From Ziziphus jujuba (taxonomy: Eukaryota > Streptophyta > Magnoliopsida > Rosales > Rhamnaceae), in assembly GCF_031755915.1 (NCBI RefSeq), contig NC_083389.1, positions 13,633,001-13,697,000 on the forward strand: DNA of 64,000 nucleotides. The letters are read 5' to 3'. The translations under genes and the position numbers were made by a program. Position 1 is the stretch's first letter. Each line of letters begins with the position of its first letter. The notes beneath the pieces were generated by a model. The model was not told the origin of the DNA, ran no database searches, and was given only the letters and a program-made list of their open reading frames with translations. Below, one piece after another: positions 37,377-50,424 of this stretch.

Positions 37377-40300
37377 CTCATTTATGCTGTTTAACTATTT
37401 TCACTGCTTATTTGATGCTGGAGAAAAATCAAATTGTTAAAAAGCATGGTTTTGTTGAAAAAAAAAAAAAAGAAATTGGGTATTAGGCGACGCATAGTAC
37501 TGATTATGCGTCGCCTATTACTATAATTAAAAAAAAAAAACTCTCTTATTATTGTTTAAATATTTTAACTGGTTATTTGATGCTCAACTAAAATCCAATT
37601 GTTAAAAATGAAGGTTTAAAAAATATATATATATATATATATAGGGTATTAGGCGACGCATAATCATGATTATGCGTCGCCTATAACTAAAATTAAAAAA
37701 AAAAAAAAAATTCTATTTATCTTGTTTAAATATCTTCACTGGTTATTTGATGCTCCAACAAAATTAAATTGTTAAAAATGAAGGTTTTAAAAAACTATAT
37801 GAAAAAAAAGGGTATCAGGCGACGCATAGGATAGATTATGCGTCGTCTATTACTCTAATTTTTTTTTTAAAAAAAATCTATTTATCATCTTTAAATATTG
37901 TCACCGGTCATTTGATGCTGGAAGAAAATAAAATTGTTAAACAGGCAGATTTAAAAAAAAAAACACTTTCTCTAACTAGTTTAAATATTTTAACTGGTTA
38001 TTTGATGCTGAGATAAAATCAGATTGATTAAAAAAATAAAAAAACAAAACTCATTTATGTTGTTTAACTATTTTCACTGCTTATTTGATGCTGGAAGAAA
38101 ATCAAATTGTTAAAAAGCATGGTTTTTTTGAAAGAAAAAAAGAAAAAAAAAAGAAATTGGGTATTAGGCGACGCATAGTACTGATTATGCGTCGCCTATT
38201 ACTATAATTAAAAAAAAAAAAAAAACTCTCTTGTTATTGTTTAAATATTTTAACTGGTTATTTGATGCTCAACTAAAATCCAATTGTTAAAAATGAAGGT
38301 TTAAAAAATATATATATATAGGGTATTAGGCGACGCATAATCATGATTATGCGTCGCCTATTACTAAAATTAAAAAAAAAAAAAAACTCTATTTATCTTG
38401 TTTAAATATCTTCACTGGTTATTTGATGCTCCAACAAAATCAAATTGTTAAAAATGAAGGTTTTAAAAAACTATATGAAAAAAAAGGGTATCAGGCGACG
38501 CATAGGATAGATTATGCTTCGTCTATTACTCTAATTTTTTTTAAAAAAAAACTCTATTTATCATCTTTAAATATTGTCACCGGTCATTTGATGCTGGAAG
38601 AAAATAAAATTGTTAAACAGGCAAATTTTAAAAAAAAAAAACACCTTTTCTAACTAATTTAAATATTTTAACTAGTTATTTGATGCTGAGATAAAATTAG
38701 ATTGATTAAAAAAATAAAAAAACAAAACTCATTTATGCTGTTTAACTATTTTCACTGCTTATTTGATGCTGGAGAAAAATCAAATTGTTAAAAAGCATGG
38801 TTTTTTTGAAAAAAAAAAAAAAGAAATTGGGTATTAGGCGACGCATAGTACTGATTATGCGTCGCCTATTACTATAATTAAAAAAAAAAAACTCTCTTAT
38901 TATTGTTTAAATATTTTAACTGGTTATTTGATGCTCAACTAAAATCCAATTGTTAAAAATGAAGGTTTAAAAAATATATATATATATATATATATAGGGT
39001 ATTAGGCGACGCATAATCATGATTATGCGTCGCCTATTACTAAAATTAAAAAAAAAAAAAAAATTCTATTTATCTTGTTTAAATATCTTCACTGGTTATT
39101 TGATGCTCCAACAAAATTAAATTGTTAAAAATGAAGGTTTTAAAAAACTATATGAAAAAAAAGGGTATCAGGCGACGCATAGGATAGATTATGCGTCGTC
39201 TATTACTCTAATTTTTTTTTTAAAAAAAATCTATTTATCATCTTTAAATATTGTCACCGGTCATTTGATGCTGGAAGAAAATAAAATTGTTAAACAGGCA
39301 GATTTAAAAAAAAAAACACTTTCTCTAACTAGTTTAAATATTTTAACTGGTTATTTGATGCTGAGATAAAATCAGATTGATTAAAAAAATAAAAAAACAA
39401 AACTCATTTATGTTGTTTAACTATTTTCACTGCTTATTTGATGCTGGAAGAAAATCAAATTGTTAAAAAGCATGGTTTTTTTGAAAGAAAAAAAGAAAAA
39501 AAAAAAGAAATTGGGTATTAGGCGACGCATAGTACTGATTATGCGTCGCCTATTACTATAATTAAAAAAAAAAAAAAACTCTCTTGTTATTGTTTAAATA
39601 TTTTAACTGGTTATTTGATGCTCAACTAAAATCCAATTGTTAAAAATGAAGGTTTAAAAAATATATATATATAGGGTATTAGGCGACGCATAATCATGAT
39701 TATGCGTCGCCTATTACTAAAATTAAAAAAAAAAAAAAACTCTATTTATCTTGTTTAAATATCTTCACTGGTTATTTGATGCTCCAACAAAATCAAATTG
39801 TTAAAAATGAAGGTTTTAAAAAACTATATGAAAAAAAAGGGTATCAGGCGACGCATAGGATAGATTATGCTTCGTCTATTACTCTAATTTTTTTTAAAAA
39901 AAAACTCTATTTATCATCTTTAAATATTGTCACCGGTCATTTGATGCTGGAAGAAAATAAAATTGTTAAACAGGCAAATTTTAAAAAAAAAAAACACCTT
40001 TTCTAACTAATTTAAATATTTTAACTAGTTATTTGATGCTGAGATAAAATTAGATTGATTAAAAAAATAAAAAAACAAAACTCATTTATGCTGTTTAACT
40101 ATTTTCACTGCTTATTTGATGCTGGAGGAAAATCAAATTGTTAAAAAGCATGGTTTTTTTGAAAAAAAAAAAAAGAAATTGGGTATTAGGCGACGCATAG
40201 TACTGATTATGCGTCGCCTATTACTATAAATAAAAAAAAAAAACTCTCTTATTATTGTTTAAATATTTTAACTGGTTATTTGATGCTCAACTAAAATCCA

Positions 40301-41432
40301 ATTGTTAAAAATGAAGGTTTAAAAAAAAAATATATATATATATAGGGTATTAGGCGACGCATAATCATGATTATGCGTCGCCTATTACTAAAATTAAAAA
40401 AAAAAAAAATTCTATTTATCTTGTTTAAATATCTTCACTGGTTATTTGATGCTCCAACAAAATCAAATTGTTAAAAATGAAGGTTTTAAAAAACTATATG
40501 AAAAAAAAGGGTATCAGGCGACGCGTAGGATAGATTATGCTTCATCTATTCCTCTAATTTTTTTTAAAAAAAAACTCTATTTATCATCTTTAAATATTGT
40601 CACCGGTCATTTGATGCTGGAAGAAAATAAAATTGTTAAACAGGCATTTTTTTAAAAAAAAAACACCTTCTCTAACTAGTTTAAATATTTTAACTGGTTA
40701 TTTGATACTGAGATAAAATCAGATTGATTAAAAAAATAAAAAAACAAAACTCATTTATGTTGTTTAACTATTTTCACTGCTTATTTGATGCTGGAAGAAA
40801 ATCAAATTGTTAAGAAGCATGGTTTTTTTGAAAGAAAAAAAAAAGAAAGAAATTGGGTATTAGGCGACGCATAGTACTTATTATGCGTCGCCTATTACTA
40901 TAATTAAAAAAAACAAAAAAACTCTCTTGTTATTGTTTAAATATTTTAACTGGTTATTTGATGCTCAACTAAAATCCAATTGTTAAAAATGAAGGTTTAA
41001 AAAAAAAAAAATATATATATATATATAGGGTATTAGGCGACACATAATCATGATTATGCGTCGCCTATTACTAAAATTAAAAAAAAAAAAACTCTATTTA
41101 TCTTGTTTAAATATCTTCACTGGTTATTTGATGCTCCAACAAAATCAAATTGTTAAAAATGAAGGTTTTAAAAAACTATATGAAAAAAAAGGGTATCAGG
41201 CGACGCATAGGATAGATTATGCTTCGTCTATTACTCTAATTTTTTTTTAAAAAAAACTCTATTTATCATCTTTAAATATTGTCACCGGTCATTTGATGCT
41301 GGAAGAAAATAAAATTGTTAAACAGGCAAATTTTAAAAAAAAAAAACACCTTCTCTAACTAATTTAAATATTTTAACTAGTTATTTGATGCTGAGATAAA
41401 ATTAGATTGATTAAAAAAATAAAAAAACAAAA
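37377..41432 (+). repeat. Units 37377-40750, two-unit block duplicated with 1353-bp offset
   Basis: Units at 37377, 38050, 38728, 39403, 40081 and 40750. 37377/38050 and 38728/39403 form a repeated pair ('ctggagaaaaatc' in A of the first, gaaag-A7-g-A10 in A of the second). C-D of 38423 and 39776 are the same in translation. E in the first member carries 'aaaattagattg'. 37377 has private changes 'gctgatataaaatt' and 'tggttttgttg'. Confidence 0.82.
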
Positions 41433-44400
41433 CTCATTTATGCTGTTTAACTATTTTCACTGCTTATTTGATGCTGGAGGAAAATCAAATTGTTAAAAAG
41501 CATGGTTTTTTTGAAAAAAAAAAAAAAGAAATTGGGTATTAGGCGACGCATAGTACTGATTATGCGTCGCCTATTACTATAATTAAAAAAAAAAAACTCT
41601 CTTATTATTGTTTAAATATTTTAACTCGTTATTTGATGCTCAACTAAAATCCAATTGTTAAAAATGAAGGTTTAAAAAAAATATATATATAGGGTATTAG
41701 GCGACGCATAATCATGATTATGCGTCGCCTATTACTAAAATTAAAAAAAAAAAAAACTCTATTTATCTTGTTTAAATATCTTCACTGGTTATTTGATGCT
41801 CCAACAAAATCAAATTGTTAAAAATGAAGGTTTTAAAAAACTATATGAAAAAAAAGGGTATCAGGCGACGCATAGGATAGATTATGCGTCGTCCATTACT
41901 CTAATTGTTTTTTAAAAAAAAAACTCTGCTTATCATCTTTAAATATTGTCCCTGGTCATTTGATGCTGGAAGAAAATAAAATTGTTAAACAGGAAGATTT
42001 AAAAAAAAAAAAACACCTTCTCTAACTAGTTTAAATATTTTAACTGGTTATTTGATGCTGAGATAAAATCAGATTGATTAAAAAAATAAAAAAACAAAAC
42101 TCATTTATGCTGTTTAACTATTTTCACTGCTTATTTGATGCTGGAAGAAAATCAAATTGTTAAAAAGCATGGTTTTTTTGAAATAAAAAAAAAAAAAGAA
42201 ATTGGGTATTAGGCGTCGCATAGTACTGATTATGCGTCGCCTATTACTATAATTAAAAAAAAAAAAAACTCTCTTGTTATTGTTTAAATATTTTAACTGG
42301 TTATTTGATGCTCAACTAAAATCCAATTGTTAAAAATGAAGGTTTAAAAAAATATATATATATAGGGTATTAGGCGAAGCATAAACATGATTATGCGTCG
42401 CCTATTACTAAAATTTAAAAAAAAAAAAACTCTTTTTATCTTGTTTAAATATCTTCACTGGTTATTTGATACTCCAACAAAATCAAATTGTTAAAAATGA
42501 AGGTTTTAAAAAACTATATGAAAAAAAAGGGTATCAGGCGACGCATAGGATAGATTATGGGTCCTCTATTACTCTAATTGTTTTTAAAAAAAAATCTCTG
42601 TTTATCATCTTTAAATATTGTCACTGGTCATTTGATGCTAGAAGAAAATAAAATTGTTAAACAGGAAGATTTAAAAAAAAAAACACCTTCTCTAACCAGT
42701 TTAAATATTTTAACTGGTTATTTGATGCTGAGATAAAATCAGATTGATTAAAAAAATAAAAAAACAAAACTCATTTATGTTGTTTAACTATTTTCACTGC
42801 TTATTCGATGGTGGAAGAAAATCAAATTGTTAAAAAGCATGGTTTTTTTGAGAGAAAAAAAAAAAAGAAATTGGGTATTAGGCGACGCATAGTACTGATT
42901 ATGCGTCGCCTATTACTATAATTAAAAAAAAAAATTCACTTGTTATTGTTTAAATATTTTAACTGGTTATTTGATGTTCAACTAAAATCCAATTGTTAAA
43001 AATGAAGGTTCAAAATATATATATATATATATATATAGGGTATTAGGCGACGCATAATCATGATTATGCGTCCCCTATTATTAAAATTAAAAAAAAAAAC
43101 TCTATTTATTTTGTTTAAATATCTTCACTGGTTATTTGATGCTCTAACAAAATTATATTGTTAAAAATGAAGGTTTTAAAAAACTATATGAAAAAAAAGG
43201 GTATCAGGCGACGCATAGGATAGATTATGCGTCGTCTATTACTCTAATTTAAAAAAAAAAAAAACTCTGTTTATCATCTTTAAATATTGTCACTGGTCAT
43301 TTGATGCTGGAACAAAATAAAATTGTTAAACAGGAAGATTTTAAAAAAAAAAAACACCTTCTCTAACTAGTTTAAATATTTTAACTGGTTATTTGATGCT
43401 GAGATAAAATCAGATTGATTAAAAAAATAAAAAAACAAAACTCATTTATGGTGTTTAACTATTTTCACTGGTTATTTGATGCTGGAAGAAAATCAAATTG
43501 TTAAAAAGCATGGTTTTTTTGAAAGAAAAAAAGAAAAAAAAAGAAATTGGGTATTAGGCGACGCATAGTACTGATTATGCGTCGCCTATTACTATAATTA
43601 AAAAAAAAAAAAACTCTCTTGTTATTGTTTAAATATTTTAACTGGTTATTTGATGCTCAACTAAAATCCAATTGTTAAAAATGTAGCTTTAAAAAAAATA
43701 TATATATATAGGGTATTAGGCGACGCATAATCCTGATTATGCGTCGCCTATTACTAAAATTAAAGAAAAAAAAAACTCTATTTATCTTGTTTAAATATCT
43801 TCACTGGTTATTTGATGCTCCAACAAAATCAAATTGTTAAAAATGAAGGTTTTAAAAAACTATATGAAAAAAAAGGATATCAGGCGACGCATAGGATAGA
43901 TTATGCGTCGTCTATTACTCTAATTTTTTTTTAAAAAAAAACTCTATTTATCATCTTTAAATATTGTCACCGGTCATTTGATGCTGGAAGAAAATAAAAT
44001 TGTTAAACAGGCAGATTTAAAAAAAAAAAACACTTTCTCTAACTAGTTTAAATATTTTAACTGGTTATTTGATGCTGAGATAAAATCAGATTGATTAAAA
44101 AAATAAAAAAACAAAACTCATTTATGTTGTTTAACTATTTTCAATGCTTATTTGATGCTGGAGGAAAATCAAATTGTTAAAAAGCATGGTTTTTTTGAAA
44201 AAAAAAAAAAATAAATTGGGTATTAGGCGTCGCATAGTACTGATTATGCGTCGCCTATTACTATAATTAAAAAAAACAAAAAAACTCTCTTGTTATTGTT
44301 TAAATATTTTAACTGGTTATTTGATGCTCAACTAAAATCCAATTGTTAAAAATGAAGGTTTAAAAAAAAAAAAATATATATATATATATATATAGGGTAT

Positions 44401-47400
44401 TAGGCGACACATAATCATGATTATGCGTCGCCTATTACTAAAATTAAAAAAAAAAAAAAACTCTATTTATCTTGTTTAAATATCTTCACTGGTTATTTGA
44501 TGCTCCAACAAAATCAAATTGTTAAAAATGAAGGTTTTAAAAAACTATATGAAAAAAAAGGGTATCAGGCGAAGCGTAGGATAGATTATGCTTCGTCTAT
44601 TCCTCTAATTTTTTTTAAAAAAAAACTCTATTTATCATCTTTAAATATTGTCACCGGTCATTTGATGCTGGAAGAAAATAAAATTGTTAAACAGGCAGAT
44701 TTTAAAAAAAAAACACTTTCTCTAACTAGTTTAAATATTTTAACTGGTTATTTGATGCTGAGATAAAATCAGATTGATTAAAAAAATAAAAAAACAAAAC
44801 TCATTTATGCTGTTTAACTATTTTCACTGCTTATTTGATGCTGGAAGAAAATCAAATTGTTAAAAAGCATGGTTTTTTTGAAATAAAAAAAAAAAAGAAA
44901 TTGGGTATTAGGCGTCGCATACTACTGATTATGCGTCGCCTATTACTATAATTAAAAAAAAAAAAAAACTCTCTTGTTATTGTTTAAATATTTTAACTGG
45001 TTATTTGATGCTCAACTAAAATCCAATTGTTAAAAATGAAGGTTTAAAAAAAATATATATATAGGGTATTAGGCGAAGCATAAACATGATTATGCGTCGC
45101 CTATTACTAAAATTTAAAAAAAAAAAACTCTTTTTATCTTGTTTAAATATCTTCACTGGTTATTTGATGCTCCAACAAAATCAAATTGTTAAAAATGAAG
45201 GTTTTAAAAAACTATATGAAAAAAAAGGGTATCAGGCGACGCATAGGATAGATTATGGGTCCTCTATTACTCTAATTGTTTTTAAAAAAAAAACTCTGCT
45301 TATCATCTTTAAATATTGTCCCTGGTCATTTGATGCTGGAAGAAAATAAAATTGTTAAACAGGAAGATTTTAAAAAAAAAAAACACCTTCTCTAACTAGT
45401 TTAAATATTTTAACTGGTTATTTGATGCTGAGATAAAATCAGATTGATTAAAAAAATAAAAAAATAAAACTCATTTATGCTGTTTAACTATTTTCACTGC
45501 TTATTTGATGCTGGAAGAAAATCAAATTGTTAAAAAGCATGGTTTTTTTGAAATAAAAAAAAAAAAAGAAATTGGGTATTAGGCGTCGCATAGTACTGAT
45601 TATGCGTCGCCTATTACTATAATTAAAAAAAAAAAAACTCTCTTGTTATTGTTTAAATATTTTAACTGGTTATTTGATGCTCAACTAAAATCCAATTGTT
45701 AAAAATGAAGGTTTAAAAAAAATATATATATAGGGTATTAGGCGAAGCATAAACATGATTATGCGTCGCCTATTACTAAAATTTAAAAAAAAAAAAACTC
45801 TTTTTATCTTGTTTAAATATCTTCACTGGTTATTTGATGCTCCAACAAAATCAAATTGTTAAAAATGAAGGTTTTAAAAAACTATATGAAAAAAAAGGGT
45901 ATCAGGCGACGCATAGGATAGATTATGGGTCCTCTATTACTCTAATTGTTTTTAAAAAAAAATCTCTGTTTATCATCTTTAAATATTGTCACTGGTCATT
46001 TGATGCTAGAAGAAAATAAAATTGTTAAACAGGAAGATTTAAAAAAAAAAACACCTTCTCTAACTAGTTTAAATATTTTAACTGGTTATTTGATGCTGAG
46101 ATAAAATCAGATTGATTAAAAAAATAAAAAAACAAAACTCATTTATGTTGTTTAACTATTTTCACTGCTTATTCGATGGTGAAAGAAAATCAAATTGTTA
46201 AAAAGCATGGTTTTTTTGAGAGAAAAAAAAAAAAGAAATTGGGTATTAGGCGACGCATAGTACTGATTATGCGTCGCCTATTACTATAATTAAAAAAAAA
46301 ATTCACTTGTTATTGTTTAAATATTTTAACTGGTTATTTGATGTTCAACTAAAATCCAATTGTTAAAAATGAAGGTTTAAAAAAAAAAAAAATATATATA
46401 TATATAGGGTATTAGGCGACGCATAATCATGATTATGCGTCCCCTATTATTAAAATTAAAAAAAAAACTCTATTTATTTTGTTTAAATATCTTCACTGGT
46501 TATTTGATGCTCTAACAAAATTATATTGTTAAAAATGAAGGTTTTAAAAAACTATATGAAAAAAAAGGGTATCAGGCGACGCATAGGATAGATTATGCGT
46601 CGTCTATTACTCTAATTTAAAAAAAAAAAAAACTCTGTTTATCATCTTTAAATATTGTCACTGGTCATTTGATGCTGGAAGAAAATAAAATTGTTAAACA
46701 GGAAGATTTTAAAAAAAAAAAACACCTTCTCTAACTAGTTTAAATATTTTAACTGGTTATTTGATGCTGAGATAAAATCAGATTGATTAAAAAAATAAAA
46801 AAACAAAACTCATTTATGCTGTTTAACTATTTTCACTGCTTATTTGATGCTGGAAGAAAATCAAATTGTTAAAAAGCATGGTTTTTTTGAAATAAAAAAA
46901 AAAAAAGAAATTGGGTATTAGGCGTCGCATAGTACTGATTATGCGTCGACTATTACTATAATTAAAAAAAAAAAAAAACTCTCTTGTTATTGTTTAAATA
47001 TTTTAACTGGTTATTTGATGCTCAACTAAAATCCAATTGTTAAAAATGAAGGTTTAAAAAAAATATACATATAGGGTATTAGGCGAAGCATAAACATGAT
47101 TATGCGTCGCCTATTACTAAAATTTAAAAAAAAAAAAACTCTTTTTATCTTGTTTAAATATCTTCACTGGTTATTTGATGCTCCAACAAAATCAAATTGT
47201 TAAAAATGAAGGTTTTAAAAAACTATATGAAAAAAAAGGGTATCAGGCGACGCGTAGGATAGATTATGCGTCGTCTCTTACTCTAATTTTAAAAAAAAAA
47301 AATCTATTTATCATCTTTAAATATTGTCACCGGTCATTTGATGCTGGAAGAAAATAAAATTGTTAAACAGGCAGATTTTAAAAAAAAAACACTTTCTCTA

Positions 47401-47475
47401 ACTAGTTTAAATATTTTAACTGGTTATTTGATGCTGAGATAAAATCAGATTGATTAAAAAAATAAAAAAACAAAA
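41433..47475 (+). repeat. Units 41433-46809, 'ggcgtcgc / ggcgaagc' variant family
   Basis: Units at 41433, 42100, 42770, 43441, 44117, 44800, 45470, 46138 and 46809. 42100, 44800, 45470 and 46809 share gaaat in the A purine tract, ggcgtcgc in the A hairpin and ggcgaagcataaac in B. 42770 and 46138 share 'attcgatggtg' and gcgtcccc (offset 3368). C of the unit at 44117 has a compensated stem change at 44568-44597. Confidence 0.82.
44568..44597. repeat. C hairpin with a two-sided arm change
   Basis: The left arm reads gcgaagcgta and the right arm tatgcttcgtc. Relative to the usual gacgc/gcgtc pair, gaagc now pairs with gcttc. Related units change only one side (for example gacgc with gcttc near 28405-28435). 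This is the only two-sided change I noticed, so it may be chance. Confidence 0.7.
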
Positions 47476-50392
47476 CTCATTTATGTTGTTTAACTATTTT
47501 CACTGCTTATTTGATGCTGGAAGAAAATCAAATTGTTAAAAAGCATGGTTTTTTTGAAAGAAAAAAAGAAAAAAAAAGAAATTGGGTATTAGGCGACGCA
47601 TAGTACTAATTATGCGTCGCCTATTACTATAATTAAAAAAAAAAAAACTCTCTTGTTATTGTTTAAATATTTTAACTTGTTATTTGATGCTCAACTAAAA
47701 TCCAATTGTTAAAAATGAAGGTTTAAAAAAATATATATATATAGGGTATTAGGCGACGCATAATCATGATTATGTGTCGCCTATTACTAAAATTAAAGAA
47801 AAAAAAAACTCTATTTATCTTGTTTAAATATCTTTACTGGTTATTTGATGCTCCAACAAAATCAAATTGTTAAAAATGAAGGTTTTAAAAAACTATATGA
47901 AAAAAAAGGGTATCAGGCGACGCATAGGATAGATTATGCTTCGTCTATTACTCTAATGTTTTTAAAAAAAAAACTCTATTTATCATCTTTAAATATTGTC
48001 ACCGGTCATTTGATGCTGGAAGAAAATAAAATTGTTAAACAGGCAAATTTTAAAAAAAAAAAACACCTTCTCTAACTAATTTAAATATTTTAACTGGTTA
48101 TTTGATGCTGAGATAAAATTAGATTGATTAAAAAAATAAAAAAACAAAACTCATTTATGCTGTTTAACTATTTTCACTGCTTATTTGATGCTGGAGGAAA
48201 ATCAAATTGTTAAAAAGCATGGTTTTTTTGAAAAAAAAAAAAAAGAAATTGGGTATTAGGCGACGCATAGTACTGATTATGCGTCGCCTATTACTATAAT
48301 TAAAAACAAAAACTCTCTTGTTATTGTTTAAATATTTTAACTTGTTATTTGATGCTCAACTAAAATCCAATTGTTAAAAATGAAGGTTTAAAAAAATATA
48401 TATATATAGGGTATTAGGCGACGCATAATCATGATTATGCGTCGCCTATTACTAAAATTAAAAAAAAAAAAAAACTCTATTTATCTTGTTTAAATATCTT
48501 CACTGGTTATTTGATGCTCCAACAAAATCAAATTGTTAAAAATGAAGGTTTTAAAAAACTATATGAAAAAAAAGGATATCAGGCGACGCATAGGATAGAT
48601 TATGCGTCGTCCATTACTCTAATTTTTTTTTTTAAAAAAACTCTGTTTATCATCTTTAAATATTGTCACCGGTCATTTGATGCTGGAAGAAAATAAAATT
48701 GTTAAACAGGCAGATTTTAAAAAAAAAAAACACCTTCTCTAACTAGTTTAAATATTTTAACTGGTTATTTGATGCTGAGATAAAATCAGATTGATTAAAA
48801 AAATAAAAAAACAAAACTCATTTATGCTGTTTAACTATTTTCACTGCTTATTTGATGCTGGAAGAAAATCAAATTGTTAAAAAGCATGGTTTTTTTGAGA
48901 GAAAAAAAAAAAAAATTGGGTATTAGGCGACGCATAGTACTGATTATGCGTCGCCTATTACTATAATTAAAAAAAAAAATTCACTTGTTATTGTTTAAAT
49001 ATTTTAACTGGTTATTTGATGTTCAACTAAAATCCAATTGTTAAAAATGAAGGTTTAAAAAAATATATATATAGGGTATTAGGCGACGCATAATCATGAT
49101 TATGCGTCGCCTATTACTAAAATTAAAGAAAAAAAAAACTCTATTTATCTTGTTTAAATATCTTCACTGGTTATTTGATGCTCCAACAAAATCAAATTGT
49201 TAAAAATGAAGGTTTTAAAAAACTATATGAAAAAAAAGGGTATCAGGCGACGCGTACGATAGATTATGCGTCGTCTCTTACTCTAATTTTAAAAAAAAAA
49301 AATCTATTTATCATCTTTAAATATTGTCACCGGTCATTTGATGCTGGAAGAAAATAAAATTGTTAAACAGGCAGATTTTAAAAAAAAAACACTTTCTCTA
49401 ACTAGTTTAAATATTTTAACTGGTTATTTGATGCTGAGATAAAATCAGATTGATTAAAAAAATAAAAAAACAAAACTCATTTATGTTGTTTAACTATTTT
49501 CACTGCTTATTTGATGCTGGAAGAAAATCAAATTGTTAAAAAGCATGGTTTTTTTGAAAGAAAAAAAAAAAAAAGAAATTGGGTATTAGGCGACGCATAG
49601 TACTGATTATGCGTCGCCTATTACTATAATTAAAAAAAAAAAAAACTCTCTTGTTATTGTTCAAATATTTTAACTGGTTATTTGATGCTCAACTAAAATC
49701 CAATTGTTAAAAATGAAGGTTTAAAAAAAATATATATATAGGGTATTAGGCGACGCATAATCATGATTATGCGTCGCCTATTACTAAAATTAAAAAAAAA
49801 AAAAAACTCTATTTATCTTGTTTAAATATCTTCACTGGTTATTTGATGCTCCAACAAAATCAAATTGTTAAAAATGAAGGTTTTAAAAAACTATATGAAA
49901 AAAAAGGGTATCAGGCGACGCATAGGATAGATTATGCGTCGTCCATTACTCTAATTGTTTTTAAAAAAAAAAACTCTGCTTATCATCTTTAAATATTGTC
50001 CCTGGTCATTTGATGCTGGAAGAAAATAAAATTGTTAAACAGGAAGATTTAAAAAAAAAAAAACACCTTCTCTAACTAGTTTAAATATTTTAACTGGTTA
50101 TTTGATGCTGAGATAAAATCAGATTGATTAAAAAAATAAAAAAACAAAACTCATTTATGCTGTTTAACTATTTTCACTGCTTATTTGATGCTGGAAGAAA
50201 ATCAAATTGTTAAAAAGCATGGTTTTTTTGAAATAAAAAAAAAAAAGAAATTGGGTATTAGGCGTCGCATAGTACTGATTATGCGTCGCCTATTACTATA
50301 ATTAAAAGAAAAAAAAACTCTCTTGTTATTGTTTAAATATTTTTACTGGTTATTTGATGCTCAAATAAAATCCAATTGTTAAAAATGAAGGT

Positions 50393-50424
<32 letters not shown>

